Position numbers and translations under genes: made by a program. This document shows positions 1 through 10,123 of a DNA stretch of 63,039 nt, in pieces. The notes under the pieces were generated by a model that saw only the letters and a program-made list of their open reading frames with translations, ran no database searches and was not told the origin of the DNA. Origin of the DNA: Halocafeteria seosinensis (Eukaryota > Sar > Bigyra > Bicosoecida); assembly GCA_001687465.1 (NCBI GenBank), contig LVLI01000481.1, positions 1 through 63,039 of the forward strand, in the 5' to 3' direction. Numbering within the stretch: position 1 is the stretch's first letter; the number at the start of each line of letters is the position of its first letter.

Positions 1-360
1 CTCCGAGGGTACATGTTCCACCACTGAGGATTGTGATTCCGAGGGTGGCTGCGGAGTTGGCAAGGCCAGAGCAGCCTGGCCGCCAGCCTGGCTGGGGTTC
101 AGCGGGATAACAGTTGGATGTTGAAGCTGAGGCGGTTGAGGGCCTTGAGGCGCTGCTTGCGCCACGTTGGCGTTGATGTCCCCCGTTGTCGCAGGATTGT
201 TGAGGCCCTCTATCTGGGTAGTGAAGTCGTGAAATGATCCGCAAAAGGCGTCCACCGTTTTGCACTGACATTTGACCAGCGTAACCCCGAGAGAGGAGAT
301 GAGCTTTTGTTTTTCGCAAGCTTTCACATATCGAGAGGCGCCTAGCGGCACCACGGCATC
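1..360 (-). CDS. Partial P/Q-rich protein, C-terminal side cut by window edge
   Basis: The minus strand is open from about position 597 to the window edge in one frame. The stretch below about 360 reads like protein: a Cys-containing segment (VKCQCKTVDAFCGSFHDF) followed by a Pro/Gln/Ala-rich low-complexity tail running off the edge. No in-frame ATG lies in the window, so the start must be in an upstream exon or the gene is broken here. No family was recognised. The part above about 370 is antisense to the tetratricopeptide gene and probably not coding. An open frame with biased composition is the only evidence. Confidence 0.3.
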
Positions 361-383
361 AGTGGAATGACGGAATATCCTGT

Positions 384-3029
384 GTGGACCCTGAAATTGG
401 ACTGAATGCGCACGATAAGAGCGCGTATCGAAGCAAGGGGATTTCGTTGAGCGATTCAGACCGCCATGTCGAGGCCATTGAGTGCTTCGATCATGCCATT
501 CGATTGGATGATAAAGATACTGAGAGCTATCATCGGAAAGCTAGCTCCCTGAGGAAGCTGGGTCGAATGGAGGAAGCTATCCACTGCTACAGTCGAATCA
601 TTGCACTGAATCCAATGCAAGAGCGCTTATTTCACGCGGGCAGTGATGTTAAAAAACGCAGGCCATCTTCAGAAAGCGTTGGAGGATTATCAGCAGATAT
701 TACAACTGGACGCTGAATTTGCGCCAGCACTCCAGGAGATGGGAATTGTTCTGGGACGCCAACGTCGATACCAGGAAGCTTTGGAATATTTCAACCGAGT
801 CCTCTTATTGAGGCCCCATTGTAAAGAGGCGCTCGGTGCAAAGGCGGTCGTGCTGCGTACACAAGGATCTGATACAGCAGCTATCGCATGCCTTGAACAG
901 GTGATTGCCATGGACCCAAAGTGTTGCGCTGCCTATTTGGAGCAAGGATTTTCGCTACGGAACTTAGAGCGTTACGATGAGGCCCAAGTGTGTTTTGATC
1001 ACTCCATTGCTTTGGAACCTACGGGCAAGACTGCGTTTCTGGAGAAAGCTGCGATATTGGGGAGACAGGGTCGATATAACGACGCTTTATATTGCTATGG
1101 TCGACTGCTAGCAATAGATCCTCGCTGCAAGGTTGCTCTGCGAAATACTGGAATATTGTTCTCGAAACTATGGTGGCATGAAGAAGCCATGTCATATTTT
1201 GATAAAGTCATTGCACTGGATGCGGCTGACAAACACGCCCTCATGGCGAAAGCAGTGTCGTTACAGAAAATCAAGCACTACAAAGAAGCTGTATCTTGCT
1301 ACGATAAACTCATCGATATGGATAAAAGGGACAAGGAGACTTATTTGCTAAAATGCTTATAGAATTGCGTCGAGAGAGTGAAGCTGTTGTATGCTTTGAT
1401 CAAGTCTTAGCTGTGGACGCAAACGATGCTCGGGGATACGAAAGCAAGGGAATAACACTACAGAGGCTAAACAGACATACAGAAGCTGTCGTTTGCTTCA
1501 ATGAACTAATACGGTTGGATGGTAGTAAGAAAGTGATGCACGAACATAAGCTTAGATCGCTCATGAGACTAGACCGTCATCGAGAGACAATAGAGTGTTG
1601 CAATCGAATACTCGCATTGGATTCGTCTGATGCACAGGTGCATACGGAGAAGGCAAAGCAATTAAGCAAACTTGGGCTTGATGAGGAAGCTATAGGATGC
1701 TTTGACCGGGCACTTGCATGCGATCCAGGCTATCGAAGCGCGTACCTACACAAGTACCCACTCCTTCTCAACACGGGACGTCACGAGGAAGCCTTATTGT
1801 TGCTGAATAAAGCCCTTTCAGTCATTCCTAGTTGCATTCAACTGTATCTCGCTAAAGGTAAGACCTTATATGGGCTCGGTCGTTACAAAGAAGCACTTTC
1901 TTGGCTTCCCAAAGATGTTGGCTTGGCTCCTTCCGATTCGCAAATGCTGCACCAGACAAAGGGCTTAACACTCGCACAGCTAGGCTACAATAAAGCAGCC
2001 ATCTCTTTCTTTAACCGTGCTATTAAATTAGATGCCGATGACCAGATCTCACACAAAAATAAAGGTGTTGCATTACGGAAATTACGCCGGTTGGAGGAAG
2101 CTGTTGCGTCATTCGGTAGGGTGATTGCTTTGGATCAGCAGGATAAAGAAAGTTACAAAACGCAAGGTCATATGCTGAATGAGCTGGGTCGGTATGCTGA
2201 AGCTATTTTGCGGTTTAACAAAGTTATAGAGTTGGATCCCCGAGACAAAAGTGCTTACGAATGGCAGGGTAAAGCTCTACAAGCATTAGGCCGTAGTAAG
2301 GAAGCAGTTGCCTGTTTCAACCACGTTATTCGCTTGGATCCTTGTTATAAACAGGCCTACGTCAACAAACTCGCATCTTTGAAGGAGCTCAGAAGTTTTG
2401 AAGATATTTTGGCGTGTTGCAAAGAGATAATAGCTTTGGACGCTACCGATAAAGACGCATACGTGGACAAAGGAATAGTGCTTGCAAAGTGGGGCTGCTG
2501 CGAAGAGGCTATAATGTGTTTTGATGAAGCTATATCATGCGATCCGCATTATTGGAACGCTTACATGTTAAAGTCCGCAATTTTATCCAGGTTTAATCGC
2601 CGGGAGGAGGCTTTGGTATTTCTGAACAAGGCAATTGCGTTATTTCCTCAGTCAGATGAACTTAAGAAGACCAAAGACACACTCGTGCGCGAGATCCAAG
2701 ACTATGAAGAAGCAATTTCCTGCTATTCCCAGGAGATTGGGTTGAGTACCTACTCCGACGAGGAGGCTACACCAGCACAGTTGGATGCCAGTGGTAATAC
2801 GGTAATATCATATAGTGATCACCCGATTTCACCAGGGGATCTCCACAGGCACGAAGGCGTCGCAACATTTCCAAATTCAGCAGGTTGCGCTGGCTGCTCT
2901 GTTGAGCTGGAGCCGAGCAGTGACAGCTATGGCGTCTCAACGACTCAGCGTGAAAATGAGGCAGACGTAATTGTGTTGGATGACAGCGACGATAACTCGC
3001 AGCAAACAGAGTTCGTTTATCACCGATGA
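384..3029 (+). pseudogene. Tetratricopeptide-repeat protein, frame broken twice
   Basis: Three overlapping frames (384-716, 643-1362, 1353-3029) together encode roughly 23 tandem 34-residue TPR units with consensus such as EAIECFDHAIRLD and EAVVCFDQVLAVD. TPR arrays form solenoid protein-binding scaffolds. The repeat register is continuous across both frame changes, but bases are missing: about 2 nt near 615 and about 7 nt near 1350 (two residues lost from the 34-residue period). No GT-AG intron explains either change. The first frame has no ATG, only a GTG at 384, and a stop lies upstream at 300. The last frame ends with an acidic tail containing VIVLDDSDD, a SUMO-interacting-motif-like sequence. 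Best read as a decaying gene; assembly errors are possible but a 7-nt loss is unusual for them. No partner or pathway can be named. Confidence 0.6.
2967..2993 (+). other. SUMO-interacting-motif-like tail of the TPR gene
   Basis: This encodes V-I-V-L followed by D-D-S-D-D. Established SIMs are a short hydrophobic core of V/I/L residues flanked by acidic residues or serines, and this fits well. It sits near the C terminus of the TPR protein, after the last helical repeats. Binding is inferred only. Confidence 0.4.
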
Positions 3030-3334
3030 TCATATCGTTCCAAACAAGCATGGAAAGCACATCTATATATCAGCGAAGCTCTACTCAGTTGGCTGTTACT
3101 CTTCCTACCAAACGTTCCGTTTGCAGCGCATCATTACTCGATTGCCATGTGTCATTGCCTCAGCCCTACTGTGAGCACGCTTGCGCCGTAGTTGCACTTA
3201 CACGGCAAGACACCCTCTGTGACGCATTAATGAAGACCATGTAGCAAAGCAGTAGGAGGTGTTTGGCAGGACTTGGAACCCCCGGTAGCTGAGTAGGTCG
3301 AGAAAGGCAAATGCCTATATGTGGGTGAGAGGGC

Positions 3335-4036
3335 TGAGGCAAAGGGGTGTCTGACTATGTATTCACCTCTCCGTTCAGTCACATTTGGAGAATAGTTTCT
3401 ACGATAAACCGGTCGAAGTTCGCCGCCTTTGAGTCGTGGCACTTGGCAAGGATGCGATGGTTCTATATCTAATAAGGATGGTTCAACGCGCTGAAGCGTG
3501 TGTACTGGTTCATTAAATTCGGATTTATCCCGAGATTGAAGGAGGCAGGTCATGTAAGTTGATTCTACTGTCTCGATGGGCTCAGTAAATTGAAATTGCT
3601 TTGCGGCGCTTAACTCCCCGGCCGGTGGGCTATCTGTCACATTTGTGTGTGTGTGCGGCGCTTTGTCTCTGAATTATGATGTGATCTGCCGCCATGGTTT
3701 CTTTAGCTATCGCGTCACTCTTCAGAATCGCTTATTTGTGTCCATACATTTCTATCTCTGTTAATGGCGTTTATTCTTGAACAATTTTAGAAGCATCGGT
3801 GTCGTACAGGTACCGTATCCAAGCAACGCGCTTACTGGAAACTATCTCTGCGTGATGGGTCAGTGGACGCGTGGACGCGCTTGCTTCATTCATGTTCATG
3901 TGCTTCCTCCCAGGTTTGCTAGATTTAGGAGTAACGTTGAGGTATACTCGCACATGGAAGAAGTTACTGGGTGCCTACTTGTTACGGGGACCCTCATACT
4001 TTCGATACACGTTAGGACAGTAGCGGCTAGTCCAAC
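3335..4036. repeat. Dispersed repeat, copy 1 (interrupted)
   Basis: 3335-3452 and 3807-4036 match 6643-7001 nearly base for base, in the same orientation, ending at the same point (gctagtccaact). Between the two blocks, copy 1 carries 354 bp (3453-3806) that copy 2 lacks. That extra segment holds a terminal fragment of the MITE-like family seen at 38.6 kb. Short ORFs here are antisense or repeat-derived. The element class is unknown. Confidence 0.7.
3610..3655 (-). mobile_element. Terminal-inverted-repeat fragment of MITE family
   Basis: 3610-3638 is the reverse complement of the outer 29 nt of the terminal repeats at 38562 and 62910 (core gacagatagccca). It is followed by acatttgtgtgtgtg, the same CA/TG-rich flank as the other two copies. 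Only one end was found; no partner terminus was seen nearby. Confidence 0.6.
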
Positions 4037-4695
4037 TTGCAGACGGATGCAAACGGCGCCAAGGATCTTTGGGGGAATCAACGGCTTCGGTTTCGCCATG
4101 GTAGAAGACAGGGAAAATCTCTACTACCAGCCAGCTTACAAGTTGAAATTGCCTGCAAAGTAGCGAAAAAGCGTAAGATGCGGTTCAACAAAAACGAAAA
4201 CGAAACTGGATTTTTTGGTTTTTGTTGAAGCAGGCGTCTTACGGCACATTTTTTTGTTACAAAACTTTGAAACATTCAAAGGTTGTAGGACGCTTGAAAT
4301 TGATTAAAATTTCGCGGGCGTTATTGGAGCGGTGCTTCAATGTATGTCTGCGAACAGATCGATTGCCGTTTAAACCTGTTTGCGTATGGTTAAGTACCCA
4401 ACAAACATAAAAGGCAAGGAGGTTCGTCAATGAAATAAACAAGGGGAAGAAAAAATGAATTCGTACGCAGGGAAGAGGATTGAAACTGAAAAATTGCGCA
4501 CTGACGGTAAGCTCGACGAGTGCGAAGAAAAATACAATACCATACCATACTGTGTGACTAAGCGTAGTTATTGGCTGTAGGCCAATGAATGTAACATTTG
4601 CACACTATTTGATAACTCCCTGAGAGTGCTGTACGAAGCACTCAAGTGCTCAGTCTGTCGTCGCTGCTCTAGTTATAACAGCTTGTCTTGGTAGC
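4037..4695. other. Intergenic, no gene seen
   Basis: AT-rich spacer with poly-A/poly-T stretches between repeat copy 1 and the convergent ATPase gene. The short ORFs have no recognisable composition or motif. Confidence 0.5.
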
Positions 4696-5745
4696 TCAAG
4701 TAACATCTGGTCTAACTGGTCTCGAGGGATATTTCTTGTCAAGCTCCTGGAATGATTTCCATTCTTCAATTCTCATCAATGCTCTCTGCTTGATGAACGC
4801 ATTATCACCTGAAGTAAGTGTCTTCTTATCATTGTAATGTGTCATCATTTCTTGCAAAAACCCCGGACATGCCGCCCCTTTTGCTTCTTTTTTTAGGAAC
4901 TCTCTATCACTTGTCGTAAGACATTTGAATGAGTCTTCTATGAACTTGTCAACTTCCTCAGCCCCCCACTGAAATGTAGCCGGAGCACATAAGGGGGCTA
5001 CCTTATCATTCCCATTCAAGCGTAAGATGGTGTCTGCCTTCTCTCGGTCAGAAACGACAACGATGACGTTGTACTTCTTGGTGTTTCTGGATTCAATCGC
5101 TAAGCTCAACAACGAAGCTCTCGCTTTTTCATCCCATTCCATTGCCTCAGCAGCATCAATCACCACAATTGAGCCGTCAGGAGTCCAACGGGACACTGAA
5201 TTGTCCGGAATATGAAGATGTGATTTTAGCGAATAGCTGCTTGTCAGCCACAATGCGTATCGCTGCTTGTTCGGGTTTGCTTTGAGCCATTGGTTTAAAT
5301 ACGTGTGTACATATGTGGTTTTTCCTGTGCCGGTCGGAGAGTACACGACGAACATTCCACCAAATTTGCTATTGAAGGCCTCAGTAAGTACCGCACGGAC
5401 GTTGTCCTTCTCGACAAATGGCAGAACCCTTTCCCCATCTTTGAAAAAACTGATATAGTGAGCAGGTAATTCTTTCATCTTTTCCTTGTTCTTTTCCTTC
5501 ATTCCTTCTTCTGTAGTTGCCTCACGATCTTCGCTTTTCCAGAAGCGTTCACGGAGGTACATACTGAAGCTCACCGTTCCCCCTATCGCAGATACAATTC
5601 CCCAATATTGCTGAGATTTGCTAGCAACTTTGTCCACGGATGAAGAAGAAGTGCTTTGCCATCGTTGCCGATTTTGTTGACGAATACAACCCACTGTTTG
5701 TCTCCTCATGATGAGATGCGCTTTTCTGGGAACTGCTCGCTTCAT
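4696..5745 (-). CDS. Mitochondrial P-loop ATPase, AAA-like
   Basis: Single exon, 349 residues. The N terminus is Arg-rich with almost no acid (MKRAVPRKAH..., then QRWQSTSSSS), a typical mitochondrial presequence. A short hydrophobic segment around residues 49-62 could anchor it in the inner membrane. Walker A is SPTGTGKT (residues 136-143) and a Walker B-like strand is SIVVIDAAE (192-200). The remainder resembles the ATPase-domain type of P-loop proteins with a helical C-terminal part. It is likely a membrane-anchored mitochondrial ATP-binding protein. The client is unknown, and AAA membership versus a wider STAND/AAA-ATPase group is not resolved. No intron was needed. Confidence 0.7.
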   Translation of the reverse strand: MKRAVPRKAHLIMRRQTVGCIRQQNRQRWQSTSSSSVDKVASKSQQYWGIVSAIGGTVSFSMYLRERFWKSEDREATTEEGMKEKNKEKMKELPAHYISFFKDGERVLPFVEKDNVRAVLTEAFNSKFGGMFVVYSPTGTGKTTYVHTYLNQWLKANPNKQRYALWLTSSYSLKSHLHIPDNSVSRWTPDGSIVVIDAAEAMEWDEKARASLLSLAIESRNTKKYNVIVVVSDREKADTILRLNGNDKVAPLCAPATFQWGAEEVDKFIEDSFKCLTTSDREFLKKEAKGAACPGFLQEMMTHYNDKKTLTSGDNAFIKQRALMRIEEWKSFQELDKKYPSRPVRPDVT

Positions 5746-6642
5746 CTTGGTGATTATGTTTTCTCTGCAATCCTTACAACGTTGCTTTGCAAGTCAATCA
5801 ATCAAGCCCCGCACACGGTAAACAAACCCCCCCACAACAGTCTTTGCGGTCTCTGCAACTTAACCAGCTTAACGAACAGCTCTCTCACTCTTCTGTGACC
5901 TATCTTTTTCTTTTTTTTTTTTTTTCAGGTCAGAAAGTACCTTGTGTTCTATTAGATGCTCCGGATAGGGTTCTTGCGTGCCGACAGTTAAGCTTCAAGC
6001 CGTTCTATAGCCTACACTATGTGTGTGTTATTTCAAACACGCGATCAACGGCGTGTCCGAATACTGTACAACGAAGAGAGTGGCTAGGCAATGTTGCTTA
6101 CTGCTAATTTTGGACAATAGGGCATCCGCCAGTTGTTGTTTAACCAACCCAATGCGAAATTGCCTCAGGATTTCCTCAGAAATTCCTCTAAAACGAAGTG
6201 AGGAGGGCCCTATGACCCCGCGAGGTAAACGGAAGCTCAAAGCGTTCTGAACAATAGGTTTGTGGGTTTGCTACAGATCTGGCTTTCGACTCTCACTACG
6301 TTCGCAGGCGCCACTTATATACCTGTTCCGGTAGGATTCCTACGGTAGGAAGGAGTTTCTTCAAGCCAACACCAGTCCGGACCAGCCGAACTGAGCGAGG
6401 CTTTGACATATTGGGCACTCCATTGCAACTGTATAGTACGTAGGTCAGGATCCAAGTTAAACCTTCGGTGTATAGTCCATTGTGTCTGTCGTACCAAACG
6501 AACAGGTCAGTCCGGACTGTCCGGGTGGCCGCGAGACAGGTACTGGCCATGGTAGGTGCTGCCCAGGAGAGATACCAATCGCTAACCGGTGCTGGCGAGG
6601 ACGAAGATGAGGACATGAGTGGGTTCCTCTTCAGACGAGGAA
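5746..6642. other. Intergenic, no convincing gene
   Basis: About 900 bases with a poly-T tract (about 5908-5928). Overlapping short ORFs on both strands at 6296-6662 show no family signature. They were checked as a possible missing 3' part of the methylesterase gene and do not match it. Confidence 0.5.
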
Positions 6643-7001
6643 TGAGGCAAAGGGATGTCTGACTATGTATTCACCTCTCCGCGTTCAGTCACATTGGTAG
6701 AATACATGGGTGTAGTTTCTATTATAAACCGGTCGGGGATCACCGGCGTTGAGTCGTGGCACTTGGCAAGGACAGGTACCGTGTCCAAGCAACGCACTTA
6801 CTGGAAGCTATCTCTGCGTGGTGGGTCAGTGGACGCGTTGACGCGTTTGCTTCATTCGTGTTCATGTGCTTCCTCCCAGGTTTGTTCGATCGGGAGTAAC
6901 GTTGAGGTATACTCGCACATGGAAGAAGTTACTGGGTGCCTGCTTGTTACGGAAACCCTCATACTTTCGATACACATTAGGACAGTAGCGGCTAGTCCAA
7001 C
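6643..7001. repeat. Dispersed repeat, copy 2 (uninterrupted)
   Basis: Contiguous version of the repeat at 3335-4036, without the 354-bp insertion. Its right boundary at about 7001 is exactly where the PP2A-methylesterase homology of the next gene stops, so the repeat supplies the altered C terminus of that ORF. Confidence 0.7.
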
Positions 7002-7853
7002 TCTAAGGGAGGCAATTGCTGCAGTTTCCACGACGTCTAGGACAACAAGCGCGCTTACTGGCACGGAGAGCGATCGGAAACCACCGACATCCTCGTCAGG
7101 ATGACTTCCTTTCCGATCAATTTGCTGTTGAGCAGCGATGGAGTTTGCAATGCATCCTCCTAATGAATGTCCTACCAGGATGACGCCATCATGAAGATCA
7201 TGAATCCCTCTGCTGTGTATTGCTTCCAATACCCGCACGACATCGTTATGCAATGTTTGCAAAGAGAGATCTTCTTCGTTCTTCGTATCAGTATTTCCGT
7301 GTCCTCGTAAGTCAATTCCTATCTGTGTAAGGTGATGTTTTCGGACCCAGTTGCTTAGTATCGTAAAGGTCCTGAAACTACTTCCTGCACCGTGAAGGAA
7401 TACAATTATTGGCCTTGAGCTCACCCCGGAGCCAATAGTTTCTGAGTGTATTGCATGGGATCTGTCCTCTTGAAGCGGTTGTCTTAATAGTCCAGTATCG
7501 ATATATACAGCGAAACGATCCACATCATGCACACGCCCTTTGGTGGCGGCGGTGGTGGAATCCTTCGTTTCAGGTTTCGGTTCCAGCTCCACAAACGTCG
7601 CTTCCGGCATAACCCATTGCGAGCGAGTGCGTGAGTCCGTTTCACACGCTAGATTCTCGTTAGAGGAAATTCCCCTTTCATCATCCTTTGTCCCGGTGGA
7701 ATGGAGTTCTGTATGGTTTGTAAATGGTCCATGCGATTCCCCCCTGCCGCTGGCGGTGGCGGCGGCTCGATGATGGTGATGATGGTGTTTCGGTCCTCGG
7801 CGATGATTATGCATACTCTGAATCAAGAACGGATATTTATGTGGGCGTCCCAC
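6852..7853 (-). pseudogene. Protein phosphatase methylesterase-1-like, C terminus replaced by repeat
   Basis: The 333-codon ORF is an alpha/beta hydrolase of the PPME1 type, the enzyme that removes the C-terminal methyl ester from PP2A catalytic subunit. Visible landmarks: oxyanion-loop FLHGAGSS, IGIDLRGHG, DLS, nucleophile elbow VGHSLGG (catalytic Ser), and VVLDVVE (catalytic Asp region). Directly after DVVETAAIASL, homology ends and the frame continues into antisense repeat copy 2. The family's last 100-150 residues, including the catalytic His, are absent. The N terminus is long and low in complexity, with a natural run of six His. No remaining 3' half was found downstream. Probably inactive as a methylesterase unless spliced to an unseen exon. 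Divergently oriented from the next gene. Confidence 0.65.
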
Positions 7854-7968
7854 GCACGGTTATGTATTTTATGTATGCTAACAAATATACGCCCCCTGGC
7901 ACAGCACCAAATCCTGCATCATTCAAGCTCTGAGGCGCCAACTTCAACAATCTTCTGTATTCCACCCT

Positions 7969-8116
7969 ATATTGGCTGTATCGTCACTTCCAAGCACACA
8001 GAGCCAATAGAATTGTGTATGTGTGCGTTTTCAACTTCAGCGTTTCATTGTTTGGAATAGGACTGCTTTGAGCGAGCTTAAATCACCTGGTTTCTGACTC
8101 ATGTTTTTGAATTGAG
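7969..8116. repeat. Direct repeat, left copy, flanking the 8139 gene
   Basis: Shares tcgtcacttccaagcacaca and most of the following 120 bases with 9449-9593, in the same orientation with small indels. It ends about 22 bases before the ATG at 8139, so it overlaps that gene's leader or promoter. Confidence 0.65.
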
Positions 8117-8138
8117 AGGGTATCCAAGCCATTAAACT

Positions 8139-9047
8139 ATGAGTTCGCGGTCTCGTATGCGTGCAAAGCGCCGCACTAATAAGTCTAACGTCGACCCTTT
8201 CCAGGGCAATGAAGCCCCCAGTTGGGATGATTCTGACTTTTTCTTTGGAGACGATGAAGAAGCCGTCACCGTCGGCCAGGTGTTCAACGATTTCGTTGCA
8301 GAATGCAGACAAAAGCTGCCAGAGAAGCATCTGGACACATATGAATCGACAATTAATCTATTCAAGAGTTCCATGCAAGGACAAGGCGCCGGAGAAGAGG
8401 ATCCTGCGAAACACTTAATTTTCTATGTCCCGCGGTTTCTCGCCTATTTCATGGTACGCAAGGTAAACTCGACTGGAAAGAAAGATATCCAGAAAGCTGC
8501 CCAAGTGGTAAAAAACTTATTTCAATTCATGCAACGCAAGGGGTACGAGGGAATCCTTGACGCCGTAACTGAGTGGGGAATTGAGTCCGCTGAGTCGCTG
8601 AGAGAGGAGCTCGGAGAGGCCGAAGACGTATTCAAAGAGATTCGGAAGTACGCACCGGCGCCAGATGGTGTCCACGCTCGGAATTATATGTTTATCAAAA
8701 CGGGTGGTTTGTCGATGGAGTGCCCTCCGGCGATGCTGAAGGGAAATCCTCAGTATGAAGACAAGGAAGGAGAATGCAAAGGCCTTTTCAAGATTACCCG
8801 GATAAAGCCTGGAAAGCTGTATACGTATGACTTCTCCCGCGACTGGGAAAAGCCGAGCGACGAGGTATTGATTATAAATGTCCCAGAGCATATAAGCTCA
8901 AAGTGCAAACCAGATTGGACTTTGGAAGCTGTACTGGAGAAGGACACTCGGAACTGGAAAATTAGGGAAATATGGAGTGTGTATACTCCCCTGGCTGATC
9001 CTACCTGGAGTCCTAAACCGATTGACGAGTATCTGGGTAAGAAGTAA
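8139..9047 (+). CDS. Unknown intronless protein, bacterial-like, N-terminal helical domain
   Basis: 302 residues with no intron, unusual in this window. Residues about 45-140 (VGQVFNDFVAECRQKL ... NLFQFMQRKGY) are a helical module resembling the SAM-like core-binding domain of tyrosine recombinases and similar domains of uncharacterised bacterial proteins. No recombinase catalytic domain follows. Instead there is a C-terminal beta-rich part (PGKLYTYDFSRDW, LEAVLEKDTRNWKIREIW) of unknown role. The gene is flanked by about 145-bp direct repeats. Intronlessness and this domain layout suggest transfer from a bacterium, which is inference. Function is unknown. Confidence 0.6.
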   Translation: MSSRSRMRAKRRTNKSNVDPFQGNEAPSWDDSDFFFGDDEEAVTVGQVFNDFVAECRQKLPEKHLDTYESTINLFKSSMQGQGAGEEDPAKHLIFYVPRFLAYFMVRKVNSTGKKDIQKAAQVVKNLFQFMQRKGYEGILDAVTEWGIESAESLREELGEAEDVFKEIRKYAPAPDGVHARNYMFIKTGGLSMECPPAMLKGNPQYEDKEGECKGLFKITRIKPGKLYTYDFSRDWEKPSDEVLIINVPEHISSKCKPDWTLEAVLEKDTRNWKIREIWSVYTPLADPTWSPKPIDEYLGKK

Positions 9048-10123
9048 CGTTGTCTTATTGGAGCTTTCTTCTTCATGCTGCCCGGAGGCTATATTTACAG
9101 TATACAATTGTAAGGAAGCGGATAGCGTTGTGGATAGCGTTATCCAGTCAGAATGTCTCGAAATGGTGACACAATCACTACGGTTGTACTGTACTTGTAC
9201 AAGTACAACTTTGTGTACAGTTAGTAGTACGTTGTACTAGCACACTTCAAGTTTAATGATATCCCGGAAATGCGATTAATGTATGTAGTTTTATCGTTAG
9301 TTTTGTTGTCTTCCGAAATGCTACATGTTTTCTAGGAAGGAAGAAAACTCATAAAAAATTCTAAATCATTGCTTAAGTTCGATACGACTGCAGCAAGCTA
9401 GCAGTACCCAAGAAGCCATGGAACAGTTCTCTGTACTCTACTACGTTCTATATTACTGCATCGTCACTTCCAAGCACACAAAGCCAAGTGAATTGTGTAC
9501 GTGTGCTTCAGCGTGTGATTGGTTGGAATAGCACTGCTTTGAGAGAGCTTGGATCATCTGGTTTTTGACTTATGTTTTTGTTTTTGAATCGAGCATTGTA
9601 TGAGAGCAGTACATGTATCCAACGGTGACCCAAGTTGGCAAGTTAAAACACAACTCGTATATGTATATTAAGTTGATAAAGAGCATATAGATAGTAAAGT
9701 ACACCGGTTAAATTACAAGTACCGGTATGCGACTTGTCCAAATCCCGCGGATTCCCGGAATCGCGTCCCAGTGCGCCAACAAGAAGCCATACTGTGTATT
9801 TGATTTGTGAACGGGACTTCACAGTCATCAACGAAACACAACGACCCAAAGGCTAGCCTAGGATACCGGGAGGGAGATGCAAAGTATTGTCGTTCCTAAG
9901 TCAGTGGGTTAGTTTTACACTCATCAGCGACTTCGCCTGCGGCCTGCCTCCTCAGTCAGTCGTCTTCAATTCGACGTCGTTCGCTGTCAGCCTGTCGCAT
10001 CCTGGGAATCCAGTCGGGTCTGGATTGTTTCAGGAGTAATCTGAGGTGTTGTTTGTAACAAATAACAGTGCCCGTTACGTTCATACGACTGGGACAATAC
10101 TGCCTGCATATGGTCGGAGGTGA
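9048..10123. other. Intergenic with GTAC palindrome and right direct repeat
   Basis: Contains the second flanking direct repeat (9449-9593) and a perfect 16-base palindrome gtacttgtacaagtac at 9191-9206 in a GTAC-rich stretch. Nothing else gene-like was seen. The last part is probably the esterase promoter. Confidence 0.5.
9449..9593. repeat. Direct repeat, right copy
   Basis: Second copy of the repeat at 7969-8116, same orientation, about 400 bases after the stop of the enclosed gene. Confidence 0.65.

Noticed and set aside
3227-3640. 137-codon minus-strand ORF in the repeat region
   Set aside because: Runs across the repeat and MITE fragment, low-complexity, no family signal.
6296-6662. 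Overlapping ORFs as the missing 3' part of the methylesterase gene
   Set aside because: None contains the PPME1 C-terminal motifs or a catalytic-His context.
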